Source: Crocosphaera sp.
GTDB taxonomy: Bacteria > Cyanobacteriota > Cyanobacteriia > Cyanobacteriales > Microcystaceae
DNA: 64,000 bases
Assembly (NCBI RefSeq): GCF_030064895.1
Contig: NZ_JASJEB010000022.1
Span: 1-64,000 of the forward strand
Reading direction: 5' to 3'
The notes beneath the pieces are model-generated. The model worked only from the letters and a program-made list of their open reading frames with translations, was not told the origin of the DNA and made no database searches. This document shows, piece after piece, positions 18,581 through 27,239 of this stretch. The position numbers and the translations under genes are program-made. Each line of letters opens with the position of its first letter. Position 1 is the stretch's first letter.

Positions 18581-18670
18581 CCCCACACTTCCCACACTTC
18601 CCACACTCCCCACACTTCCCACACTTCCCACACTTCCCACACTTCCCACACTCCCCACTCTTCCCACACT
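18581..18670. repeat. Tandem 9-mer array overlapping the sqdX stop codon
   Basis: Ten units of (T/C)CCCACACT run without interruption. The last unit includes two bases of the sqdX stop codon (CTA, 18669-18671, on the plus strand), so the array directly abuts the end of the gene. Confidence 0.85.
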
Positions 18671-19802
18671 AAGCAACACGGGGTAAAACATCTTCCCCAA
18701 GAACAGACTCATAATAGCGTTTTAACTGACGAGTAGCCGCGGCCCATCCCCATTTTTCTGCCTCTTGCCGGGCATTGCTGCGCAACTGTTCTCGTTCATC
18801 TGTAGCTGCTAAAAGGCGTTTTGTGGCGATAATTGACCCATTTGGGTCTGTGGGTTCAAATAGATAACCATTCACCCCATCAGTAACAATATCAGGAATA
18901 CCCCCAGAATTAGCTGCTACTACGGGACATCCAGCAGCCATCGCTTCTAATAATACTAAGCCTAACGTCTCCGTTGTGGAAGGAAAAATAAACGCATCCG
19001 CCGAAGCAAAAGCAGAAGCCAATTCCAACCCTTGCAGGTAGCCGATAAAATGGGTCTGAGTCCCTGCAAAATGAGCCTCTAACGCCTCCCGATGGGGTCC
19101 ATCGCCAACAATTGCCAAATGTGCCTCTGGAATGGCTTCTAGCACTGGTTTAATGCGATCAATCTGCTTCTCAGCCGAAACCCGTCCCACATATAAAAGT
19201 AAGGGTTTATCTGGGTTGCCTCCCGATAAACGCGATCGCATTTGTTGAGAAACTAAATGGGGTTGAAACATCTCCGTATCTACCCCTCTTTGCCAGAGAT
19301 CCACCCGTTCGATATCATGAGTTTCTAAAGCTTCTACCATGGCCGTCGATGTGCAGAGGTTGAGACGGGCTTGGTTATGGGCTAATTTTAGCAGTTCCCA
19401 GAGTAATCCTTCTAAGGAACCTAAGCCATAATGTTGTAAATATTGGGGTAAGTGAGTGTGATAAGAAGCTACTAGGGGAATATTTAAGGTTTTAGCGTAA
19501 TAAATTCCCCCTAATCCCAAAACCGCAGGATTAACTACATGGATTAAATCAGGTTTAAATTTTTCTAATGCTTTCCCCACTTTAGGGGTAGGAATGGCTA
19601 ATTTTAACTCAGGATACAAAGGAAGAGGGATACCTTTAACACCATGAATTTTTGCTCCTTTATGTTCTCTTAACCCACCGTCAGGGGAAAAAACTAAAAC
19701 TTGATCACCGTTACGCTGTAAATGGTCAACTGTATGTCGTAAACGGGTTACAATACCATCAATTTTAGGTAAGAAAGTTTCTGTGAATAGAGCAATTCGC
19801 AT
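18669..19802 (-). CDS. sqdX: Sulfoquinovosyltransferase (sulfolipid synthase)
   Basis: A 377-residue GT4 glycosyltransferase that moves sulfoquinovose from UDP-sulfoquinovose to diacylglycerol, making the thylakoid lipid SQDG. The N-terminus MRIALFTETFLPKIDGIVTR is characteristic of SqdX. The donor-binding C-terminal domain contains LLYVGRVSAEKQID, VGDGPHRE and the GT4 EX7E region (PSTTETLGLVLLEAMAAG). The length is as expected. The partner sqdB is not in this window. A tandem 9-mer array starts at the stop codon. Confidence 0.9.
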   Translation of the reverse strand: MRIALFTETFLPKIDGIVTRLRHTVDHLQRNGDQVLVFSPDGGLREHKGAKIHGVKGIPLPLYPELKLAIPTPKVGKALEKFKPDLIHVVNPAVLGLGGIYYAKTLNIPLVASYHTHLPQYLQHYGLGSLEGLLWELLKLAHNQARLNLCTSTAMVEALETHDIERVDLWQRGVDTEMFQPHLVSQQMRSRLSGGNPDKPLLLYVGRVSAEKQIDRIKPVLEAIPEAHLAIVGDGPHREALEAHFAGTQTHFIGYLQGLELASAFASADAFIFPSTTETLGLVLLEAMAAGCPVVAANSGGIPDIVTDGVNGYLFEPTDPNGSIIATKRLLAATDEREQLRSNARQEAEKWGWAAATRQLKRYYESVLGEDVLPRVA

Positions 19803-19885
19803 AGGATTTTCAATTTTTTTGCATAACCATCAATATAGTAGGCTATCTTGGGTCATTTGAGTCAAGAAAATCGATAATGGATAAT

Positions 19886-20722
19886 TTAATCAATTTTCTT
19901 TTCAATAACTAAAGTTGAACCTACCCATGCACCAGTTGCATCGTAATTTCGGATTAATCTTTGACGTTCTTTTTCATTAACTAACCAACCTATTTCTAAA
20001 AAGAAGGGTTTGCGTAATTCTAATTTTAAGGGTGCATTAGTTGAACTGCCATCAGGTAACAATAAAATTTGTCTAGGATTATCTCCACTATTAAATACTA
20101 GCTTATTGCCTTCAATATTTGCTGTTGAAGTCAGAGTGTTTCCTAAAAAAGTTAATTGTTGTTGTATTTTACTATTATCAATTTGTTTTACTTCTAAACA
20201 GGTTTCAAATTTATCTGTAGGGCGAAAATCACGATAAGCTGTATAGGCGGTTCCTTGCCATTTTCCTAATAATTGATTTAAAGTTAATGGAGGACGTTCT
20301 TGAGCATTAGTGCCACCGCGAAACTCTCGAATTAAAGTAATACTTGAAAGCTCATTTTGAGGGTCGTATAATAAAACACAACGTAAACGGCGATCGCCTT
20401 TAATAAACCCAAATTCTGAGCCAAAATCAGCAAAAGGGGCTAATTGAAATGATCCTTTAGAGAAGCTTCCTGTCTCAAAGAAAATGATTTGTCTTCCTAA
20501 AGAACGGTATTCTTGTGTATAGTCTTGAGTTGGATGTTCGTCATAACTATCACCACCAAAACGACGCAAACGAAACTTAACTAACTTATTGTTTTCTAAT
20601 CCTTCTAAACTGATAATAGAGAGAGTAGAATTAAGTATATCACCTTGAGGAGAAATTTTAGTAAAAGATCCTCGCCATTCTCCGAGATTTTTTAAGAAAT
20701 TTTGCCAGTTATTTTCAGTCAT
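19886..20722 (-). CDS. DUF3598 family protein
   Basis: A 278-residue cyanobacterial protein with two lipocalin-like beta-barrel halves. The first begins WQNFLKNLGEWRGSFTKISP and the second LNQLLGKWQGTAYTAYRDFRP; the repeated LGxWxG(S/T) motif is characteristic of DUF3598. The family is distantly related to CpeS/CpcS-type bilin lyases, but no function is established for this member. No signal peptide is seen, so it is probably cytosolic. Confidence 0.75.
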   Translation of the reverse strand: MTENNWQNFLKNLGEWRGSFTKISPQGDILNSTLSIISLEGLENNKLVKFRLRRFGGDSYDEHPTQDYTQEYRSLGRQIIFFETGSFSKGSFQLAPFADFGSEFGFIKGDRRLRCVLLYDPQNELSSITLIREFRGGTNAQERPPLTLNQLLGKWQGTAYTAYRDFRPTDKFETCLEVKQIDNSKIQQQLTFLGNTLTSTANIEGNKLVFNSGDNPRQILLLPDGSSTNAPLKLELRKPFFLEIGWLVNEKERQRLIRNYDATGAWVGSTLVIEKKID

Positions 20723-20835
20723 TTTAAAACAGACTTTTAGGATTATCTTTATTTAGTATACTAAGTAATTAGACAAATGAAAAGTCAATATTAGTATAAT
20801 CTGTAGGGGTTTAGTTTAGCATTACTCAACCTAAG

Positions 20836-21888
20836 TTAAACATTGTTATCAACTTCATGTATTTCATTGATTAACATCCAAAAACACTTTATTGGAAAGT
20901 CGTGATTATTATTATTGTCAACTTCGATAGATTGACTTCTAATCCAAGCATTTGCTACTGTAGGAAAGCGTGTATCTTTATTTTTATTAACTTTTTCTGC
21001 TTCTTTTCTCTTCTTTTCAGGTTGATCTGATGAAGCTGTTAAATAAAGACATTTTCCATAAACAGCAAACATAAAATTAAATCCTATATGTCCATGAGAT
21101 AAACATCTTAAAGTTTCCAGATCACATTGATTAGTCATATTCAAATAAGTTTCAAATTTATTAAATAATTTTTCAATCCGAGTTTGATTAAGTTTGCACC
21201 TTTTTTTTAGTATCTTATCCCATTCTTCTAAATTAATTTTAACAGACGTAGAGCTAATATCTATACACTGCCAATCTATTGATTTAGTAACAGGTTGCAG
21301 TAAATTTTCATTTTCATTTTCTGACCAACCTGCTAAACTCAAAGCGCAAGCTATTCTGAGAGTATGAGCAAATTTAGATTCAAACATTTCAAATGCTTCT
21401 AGATAAAAATCACTGACTAAATAATTATTAAATGCTTCTTTTAACGTTGATATTTCAAAAAAATAGTTTTCAATGGAATGACCTTTACTCCAAATTAATC
21501 TATTATTTATTTTATGAGTTTTAAGATTATCTTTTAACTCATTATCGTATTCAAATTCTCTAAATTCCCGATCAACAAAACCGACTAATCTATTTTGAAT
21601 ATTTGATGATTCTTGAGTAATTAAATCGCATATTTTCTCTATTTTAGCTCTATTTCCTAATTTATCTCCATTTCCCGATTCTCCTTTTATCCCCTCTGCG
21701 GTATCAATAACAATATTTTTTAGTAAGTCTAATTTGTCTTCTGAAATTTGAGATTCGTTTTTTCTTAAAAAATTGCGAATAAGAATAAAAAAAGCTTCAT
21801 CATCCGACCCTTCTAATAATAAAAACCTATCTTTAGACATAATTATTTCAGTAAGGTATTCTTCAGGAGTTAGCTGTAATCCATTCAT
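20836..21888 (-). CDS. DUF4435 (Toprim-like) protein, AriB-like effector of a PARIS-type defence system
   Basis: A 350-residue protein. FLLLEGSDDEAFF (Glu26, then Asp29/30) and LVGFVDREF (Asp106) match the metal-binding residues of the Toprim/OLD nuclease fold, and GHSIENYFF (about 136-144) is typical of DUF4435. In PARIS systems, AriB of this family is the toxic nuclease released from the ATPase AriA. The upstream ATPase gene ends 24 bases before this start on the same strand. The pairing supports the assignment. OLD-like or Gabija-like relatives are less likely because no helicase is present. Confidence 0.7.
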   Translation of the reverse strand: MNGLQLTPEEYLTEIIMSKDRFLLLEGSDDEAFFILIRNFLRKNESQISEDKLDLLKNIVIDTAEGIKGESGNGDKLGNRAKIEKICDLITQESSNIQNRLVGFVDREFREFEYDNELKDNLKTHKINNRLIWSKGHSIENYFFEISTLKEAFNNYLVSDFYLEAFEMFESKFAHTLRIACALSLAGWSENENENLLQPVTKSIDWQCIDISSTSVKINLEEWDKILKKRCKLNQTRIEKLFNKFETYLNMTNQCDLETLRCLSHGHIGFNFMFAVYGKCLYLTASSDQPEKKRKEAEKVNKNKDTRFPTVANAWIRSQSIEVDNNNNHDFPIKCFWMLINEIHEVDNNV

Positions 21889-21912
21889 AAAGTCAATATT
21901 TTATCTAAATTT

Positions 21913-23373
21913 TTAAAAGGGAATACTGTCAAAATCATCATCTATTATATCTATTTGTTCTTCTTCAATGCTATCAGTATTTATATTAGCGTTTGCTGTT
22001 GGGTGCATTTCTAATTCTATCATTTTATCTCGATATCCAGATGCAATAACAGGAGAATGAGTACAAATAATGAGTTGTTTTTCACCAAGTTGTTTCACCA
22101 TTTCTGGTAATAATTTACGTTGCCAATCAATATGTAGAGAAATTTCTGGTTCATCAATTAAAACAACTCTCCCATCTGTCATGTGACTAGCTGCATAAAT
22201 TAAACCGGCTACTTGTCTCTCTCCAGAAGATAAAATTTTTAGGTTATTAAGGGCTTCTTCATCACCTATTTTAACCCCTAATCTAGCTCTATTTTGAGGT
22301 GAATTTGTAGAACCTATTTTTAATTGCTTTTTCTCTAAAAATTCATTGACAGATTCAAGATAATTTTCGATACTAGAATAAGCTTTTGTTTGTTCATCTA
22401 GTCTTTGTTGAAGTGAATCTTTATAAACTGATAAAACTCTACTAGCAATCGTTTTATATTGTGGATCTGATTCAAAAGATTTTAACTGTTCTATTAATTT
22501 ATCATAGACATTATCTGAATTATTAAGGTTCAGTAGAAAAGGAGAATTTTGTAACTTGTCTGATAGTTCTGTTATTTCCTTAATAACCTCTTCTGGCTCT
22601 TTTTTATTATCGTCTCTATCAGATGATTGAGAAATAGCTTTTGAAAATTTAATAAATGCTTGTGAAAGTAAATTTCTATCAAGACTTGCAATTTTTAATT
22701 GAGCTTCTGTTAGTTCTGAATTAATATGTTCTTCTATTTCTATAGGAGAAGGATATTCAAGTTTAGGAACAAATTTTCCAAATAGAATACGAGCCAGTTC
22801 CGTTGATTTTTTTGAACTTCTTAGAACTCTTCTAAAATTAGGTGATTTTCGAGAAAAATGTCTGATTGTATTTTCATCTAATGTAGCCCATGCCTCAATC
22901 ATTGTTCTAAAAGCAGGAAAATAAGTTGCTTTTAAATCAATATTAATATCTTGCTTTATGTCACGCTTTTCTTGTAAAGATGATGGATCATAAGGTTGAA
23001 CACGAGTCCTTAAAATTCCGTTATTGTCATAGAATTGTTGTCTTTCTTCCAATAATTCTGAAAAACGGTAAGAATCTATTTTATCTTTGTTAATAAAGAT
23101 TGTGGTTAAGGTATCGGAATTAGAGTTTAACCAATGTTCTTGATCTATTCTTATTTCTGTGTAATCATCTAAAATAATGATTAATGCTTCAAAGTTTAAA
23201 TATCCAAAACGTCTAAAATCTTCATTAACTGCATTTGCAAGAATATGTAATAAAGTAGTTTTTCCTGTACCGTTACTTCCATGAATAATATTAATTCCAT
23301 CGTTAAAATCAAGAGCAATATCAAATCTTCTGTGTATTCCAATGGCTTCTAAACGCTTGATAAATCGAGACAT
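21913..23373 (-). CDS. SMC/ABC-type AAA ATPase, AriA-like component of a PARIS-type defence system
   Basis: A 486-residue ATPase. Walker A is GSNGTGKTTLL (32-42), the ABC signature is SSGERQVAG, Walker B is VVLIDEPEISLH and the H-loop is IICTHSP. A coiled-coil-rich middle part separates the halves, as in the AAA_15/AAA_21 ATPases of OLD, PARIS and similar systems. The start has an AAGG ribosome binding site. The DUF4435 gene follows in a tight operon. In PARIS, AriA oligomers hold AriB until a phage trigger is sensed. Which trigger applies here is unknown. Confidence 0.75.
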   Translation of the reverse strand: MSRFIKRLEAIGIHRRFDIALDFNDGINIIHGSNGTGKTTLLHILANAVNEDFRRFGYLNFEALIIILDDYTEIRIDQEHWLNSNSDTLTTIFINKDKIDSYRFSELLEERQQFYDNNGILRTRVQPYDPSSLQEKRDIKQDINIDLKATYFPAFRTMIEAWATLDENTIRHFSRKSPNFRRVLRSSKKSTELARILFGKFVPKLEYPSPIEIEEHINSELTEAQLKIASLDRNLLSQAFIKFSKAISQSSDRDDNKKEPEEVIKEITELSDKLQNSPFLLNLNNSDNVYDKLIEQLKSFESDPQYKTIASRVLSVYKDSLQQRLDEQTKAYSSIENYLESVNEFLEKKQLKIGSTNSPQNRARLGVKIGDEEALNNLKILSSGERQVAGLIYAASHMTDGRVVLIDEPEISLHIDWQRKLLPEMVKQLGEKQLIICTHSPVIASGYRDKMIELEMHPTANANINTDSIEEEQIDIIDDDFDSIPF

Positions 23374-23436
23374 AACCTTAACTCCTATTCCAGTCTCAAT
23401 AATAGATCATTTTGATTATAACTCAACCTCTTCTAT

Positions 23437-23514
23437 TTAATTACTGTCTAGCTTGTCCTCAATGCTTTTGAGGAATTCTGCTGTGGGATAAGTAACAGTA
23501 GATGGTTCATTCAT
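23437..23514 (-). CDS. 25-codon reading frame, shortened relative of the small coiled-coil family
   Basis: ATG follows a good ribosome binding site (TTAGGAG) and encodes MNEPSTVTYPTAEFLKSIED plus five residues. Its leader and first codons are nearly the same as those of the 98-residue protein at 1913 (MNEPVTVRYDLLEVLKGIEK). It may be a decayed copy or a genuine small peptide. It lies 63 bases upstream of the AriA-like gene on the same strand, so it could be the first frame of that transcript. Confidence 0.4.
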   Translation of the reverse strand: MNEPSTVTYPTAEFLKSIEDKLDSN

Positions 23515-23547
23515 GAGTTATACTCCTAATAGAATTATTTTTCTGAT

Positions 23548-23580
23548 GTCCCCTTGGTAGTTGCGAGGGGACTATTTTAA
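23548..23580 (-). promoter_or_regulatory. Conserved promoter-hairpin leader (copy 1)
   Basis: Read on the minus strand, an ATAAAAT box is followed by AAAATAG and a stem GTCCCCT/AGGGGAC with an 11-base loop (hairpin 23548-23572). The same arrangement, with 11 of 11 matching stem and nearly the same loop, precedes the small gene at 40675. The distance to the ATG is about 34 bases here and 35 there. Confidence 0.55.
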
Positions 23581-23610
23581 TTTTATGCCTAAACTGCTAA
23601 CTGCTAACTG

Positions 23611-25584
23611 TTAAATAACCCTTTCATTTCCCCCATCCAAAGGAACTTGTGCTGCCGTTGTTTTCTCAAATAAACGATCGCACATACTTGCAGCTAACTC
23701 GGCCACATCATGACTGCTAACTTCCACTTTTAAAACATTATTTGTTTTATATTCTTCCACCGTTAAACCGTATTTTTTTGCCCGAGTTTCTAACACCTCA
23801 TCAGTCCAAATAGCTGTATCAAATACCCCGTTAGGATGAATAGAATTAATACGAATTTTATCTTTACCCCATTCCAAAGCAGCTACACGGGTTAACTGGT
23901 TTAAAGCAGCCTTAGACGCAGAATAAGCCGCCACCCCTGGCCCTGGTGCCGGCACATTTTTGGAGCCGATAACCACCATTCTACCCCCGTTAGGAGCCAT
24001 TTTTAAAAAGGGGTGAACCTCTCGCATTAATACCAGATTAGCATCCAAATTAATGCTCATAATACGTCGCCATTGTTCCGTAGACAGGGTGGAAATGGTG
24101 CTACTAGCAGGGAAAATACCCGCATTGAGGATCACCATATCAATTCCTCCAAAGCGTCTTACAGCCGTTTCTAGGGCTTGCTGAATGGCTGTTTCATCGG
24201 TGAGATCACAGGCAAGGCCACAGAAGTTGGGATCCTTATATAAATCTGCGATCGCCTCGTTAATATCTAACCCCACCACAGCGGCCCCTCGTTTCAGCAG
24301 AGACTCCACGCAAGCTTTACCAATACCGGACGCTGCCCCGGTTACTAGGGCAACTTCCCCCGTCAATGGCGGTTTTTGCCCTCCTTTGGCTAGTTTTGCT
24401 TGTTCCAGTTCCCAGTATTCCACATCAAAGATATCTTGAGGAGGTAAAGCTTGATAACCTCCCAATAGCGTCCCCCGTTGGATAATATCGATGGTATGGT
24501 CATAAATATCAGCCACGATGGCCGCAGCTTTGGCATTTTTGCCGATCGCAACCATTCCTAACTCTGGATCGATAATCACCCTTGGTGCAGGATCAACCAT
24601 CGTTTTCTTGTCTTTAGCCTGGTTTAAATGGGTTTTAAAGTAGCTTTCATACTGCTTTACATACCCCTCTACATCCTTACCTACTAAGGGGGTGCGTTTG
24701 GTGCGAATGACGTGATCTGGTGTAGCAGGTCCTTGTTGAGAAATAGTAGCAATATCTTCTCGTTGGGCAAAACTCAGGGTTTTCCCTGTTTGTTGTAGGG
24801 AGAGAATAACTGGAAAACCAGCAGCAACGGACACTTGATGACGTAGTTGTGCTAAAGTCTGACCTAGAGATGTTTTGGGGTTATTTACGGCTTTTTGGGG
24901 GATATTCCAAGCTTGATGATGGTTTAGATAGTCTTCTGCTTCGCTAACTAACTCAATCATCCGTTCATAAGATTCTTTGGCCGTGTCTGCAAAGGAAAAA
25001 ATACCATGATTCATCAACACCATACCAACAGTATTATGGCCTTTTTGCTTCTCAAATTCTTCGGCACAGAGACGAGCGAGGTCAAAACCTGGCATAATAT
25101 AGGGGATAATTACTAAGCGATCGCCGTATATTTCTTCGATGCGCTTTCTTCCTTCTGCTGTGTTGGTAATTGTAACTACCGCATCAGCATGGGTATGGTC
25201 CACATATTTGTAGGGTAAGATAGCATGGAGGATGGTTTCAACGGAGGGTGAAGGAGCATTAGCGCGAATCATCTGGGTTTTCAACTCATTGACCATCTGA
25301 GAGTCTGATAAGCTGTTAAGTTTCGCTAATTTTAACAAATGAGGCATTCTTACCCCAGAAAAACCGCCTTCCTCGATGGTAGCTAAGTCCCAACCACTGC
25401 CTTTAACATAAAGTATATCTTCCCTTTCTCCAACAATATTATCTTGTTGTATTTTTACCGATGTATTGCCACCACCGTGCAACACTAAAGAGGGGTTTTG
25501 TCCTAATAATCTAGAAGTGTAAACTCTCAGGGCTAAATCTGTTTTATATTTAGCTGCGTCTTGGTCATTCCACAAACTTTTCAT
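23611..25584 (-). CDS. Bifunctional class II aldolase / short-chain dehydrogenase
   Basis: A 657-residue fusion. Residues about 1-230 form a class II aldolase/adducin domain with zinc ligands in DHTHADAVV and MNHGIFSF and a GNTSVK phosphate loop. Residues about 405-657 form an SDR with VTGAASGIGKA, NAGIFP and catalytic Tyr/Lys in YSASKAA. Relatives include RhaD-type rhamnulose-phosphate aldolase/dehydrogenases. The likely role is aldol cleavage of a deoxy-sugar phosphate coupled to aldehyde oxidation, but the true substrate in cyanobacteria is unknown. No sugar-uptake genes lie nearby. Confidence 0.85.
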   Translation of the reverse strand: MKSLWNDQDAAKYKTDLALRVYTSRLLGQNPSLVLHGGGNTSVKIQQDNIVGEREDILYVKGSGWDLATIEEGGFSGVRMPHLLKLAKLNSLSDSQMVNELKTQMIRANAPSPSVETILHAILPYKYVDHTHADAVVTITNTAEGRKRIEEIYGDRLVIIPYIMPGFDLARLCAEEFEKQKGHNTVGMVLMNHGIFSFADTAKESYERMIELVSEAEDYLNHHQAWNIPQKAVNNPKTSLGQTLAQLRHQVSVAAGFPVILSLQQTGKTLSFAQREDIATISQQGPATPDHVIRTKRTPLVGKDVEGYVKQYESYFKTHLNQAKDKKTMVDPAPRVIIDPELGMVAIGKNAKAAAIVADIYDHTIDIIQRGTLLGGYQALPPQDIFDVEYWELEQAKLAKGGQKPPLTGEVALVTGAASGIGKACVESLLKRGAAVVGLDINEAIADLYKDPNFCGLACDLTDETAIQQALETAVRRFGGIDMVILNAGIFPASSTISTLSTEQWRRIMSINLDANLVLMREVHPFLKMAPNGGRMVVIGSKNVPAPGPGVAAYSASKAALNQLTRVAALEWGKDKIRINSIHPNGVFDTAIWTDEVLETRAKKYGLTVEEYKTNNVLKVEVSSHDVAELAASMCDRLFEKTTAAQVPLDGGNERVI

Positions 25585-25734
25585 CGGCAGATCGGTTGAG
25601 CATTAAATATCTATCTTCCTTTACTCTATAACAATTCGAGACGAAAAAACACCCAAGATAATCAAATTAGTTTATCTTGAGTTATTAAGGAGTATTTGAA
25701 AATTCAGAAATTAGTTAAAACTTAGTTACTGCAA

Positions 25735-25902
25735 TTAATTCTTTGCGGAATCTACGATTAAAGAATTATGCTCATTCATAGCGTCTTCCCACTCTAACAT
25801 GGGGTCAACTTTTAAATCGGTTTCTTGTTCTAATAATTGACTAACAAAGTTTTCATAATCTTCTAAAGTGTTGAACATAGATGGGGGTTCAATTTTATAC
25901 AT
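25735..25902 (-). CDS. Small acidic protein of 55 residues
   Basis: A short gene with a good ribosome binding site (AAGAGGTTAAA before ATG). The product begins MYKIEPPSMFNTLEDYENFV and ends with an acidic tail (LEWEDAMNEHNS). It is predicted to be soluble and helical. No family is recognised. It stands alone between the aldolase fusion and the glycine-zipper gene. Confidence 0.5.
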   Translation of the reverse strand: MYKIEPPSMFNTLEDYENFVSQLLEQETDLKVDPMLEWEDAMNEHNSLIVDSAKN

Positions 25903-26320
25903 TTTAACCTCTTATTTGGTTAGATTAGAACTCGTTCTTAAGCGAGTATTTTTAATCATGTAGTTAGGGCATTATTGAGAATCCTAACTGACATTTTTTC
26001 ATTAAAAATGCAAGATGAACATTATTATAACAAGCTGAGTATAATGTTTAATCACTGTCTAAAATACAGTGCTATATTTTCACATCTAAAATAAAATTTT
26101 TATGGGTAACAAACAACATATTGACCTTAATTCTAAGCTTAATTGGTCAAGATGTAAACTCGAAAATATACGTATTTTATTCAGTATATTTATCCAAGAA
26201 AAAATACTGATTACATTGAAAAAATATCTGAAAAGAAGAAAATTTACCACTTAATTAGGGGAAAAATGCTATAATAAAGGATGGAAAATAAACCAATCCT
26301 ATTTCAACCATACTTAGACT
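25903..26320. other. AT-rich intergenic region
   Basis: About 420 bases between divergent genes. It contains a 50-codon plus-strand frame (26102-26254) that has no ribosome binding site and was not accepted. No strong hairpin or repeat is seen. Confidence 0.4.
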
Positions 26321-26683
26321 ATGCCGAAATCATGGAAAAAGCTGTTAACAATTAGCGCAATTTTAGTAGCTGATGCTATGCTACTATCAACTAGCATTAC
26401 CCTAGCTCAATACCAATCTCGTTCTCGCTCTTATTGTGAAAGTTACGCCAGAGATTATGCAGATCGCTATGCTAGAGGTGGTTTCTTTCGAGGAGGAGCA
26501 AGAGGGGCAGCCAGTGGCGCAGCTATAGGGGCTATTATAGATGGGGGAAGAGGTGCCGGGACAGGGGCAGCCATAGGTTCCGTTGTTGGCATCATCGGCG
26601 GTAGTTCCCGTCGTGCTTCTGACTATGATAACTTATTTCAACAAGCCTTTGATGATTGTCTGCGGGGCGCACCCTTAAGATAA
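26321..26683 (+). CDS. Glycine-zipper exported protein
   Basis: A 120-residue protein. A signal peptide (hydrophobic 8-30, cleavage near TLAQ) is followed by a Tyr/Arg-rich part and then a glycine zipper (RGAASGAAIGAIIDGGRGAG) of the YMGG type, about residues 54-95. Such proteins associate with the outer membrane or form oligomeric membrane assemblies. Two Cys residues flank the zipper. The gene is followed 39 bases later by another small exported protein. Confidence 0.65.
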   Translation: MPKSWKKLLTISAILVADAMLLSTSITLAQYQSRSRSYCESYARDYADRYARGGFFRGGARGAASGAAIGAIIDGGRGAGTGAAIGSVVGIIGGSSRRASDYDNLFQQAFDDCLRGAPLR

Positions 26684-26722
26684 CCATTAATTTCAACAAT
26701 CAATAAATAATGAGGAGTGATC

Positions 26723-27043
26723 ATGAAATCAATTAACAAACTATTAGCTATTGTCCTATTATCAACTATCATTAGTCCAGTATCTACTTTGTCGAGTTTT
26801 GCTCAGGATGAAGCAGAAGATACTAAAGTAGAATTAAATAAAATTAGTTGTCGAGAATTGTTAAAAATGCCAGGAAAAGATCGGGAATTAACTTTAGTCT
26901 TTTTTCATGGTTTAATGGCAGCAAAAAATAATCAAATGGTTATTGATAGAGTTGCTTTAAGAGAAGCAACTAATAAAATTACTGATTATTGCATAGATAA
27001 CCCCAACTCCATGTTAATGACAGCTTTTGATCGATATCTTTAA
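26723..27043 (+). CDS. HdeA/HdeB-like exported protein
   Basis: A 106-residue protein with a signal peptide (cleavage near SSFAQ). The mature part has the HdeA/B pattern ISCRELLKMPGKDR and YCIDNPN, with two Cys residues about 47 apart that could form the family disulfide. HdeA/B proteins are periplasmic acid-stress chaperones in enterics; the role in cyanobacteria is unproven. ATG 26723 is chosen for the GGAGTG ribosome binding site a few bases upstream. Confidence 0.65.
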   Translation: MKSINKLLAIVLLSTIISPVSTLSSFAQDEAEDTKVELNKISCRELLKMPGKDRELTLVFFHGLMAAKNNQMVIDRVALREATNKITDYCIDNPNSMLMTAFDRYL

Positions 27044-27239
27044 AACTGCTTAATTTTCAAAGTTTAATGTATTCTTATACTTCAGTATTAGAATACTTTT
27101 TTTGTTAACATATAATTAATAATTAATTTAGTTATATTCAAAGTCAAAACCTTGATTTGAAAATAGGTGTGAGCAATGCCCACTCTACAAAACTTATCCA
27201 TTGTTAATTATTAATTGTTAATTGTCTATAAATAAAACT

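Noticed and set aside
26102..26254. A 50-codon plus-strand frame starting MGNKQHIDLNSK
   Set aside because: No ribosome binding site, AT-driven Lys/Ile-rich composition and no recognised relatives.
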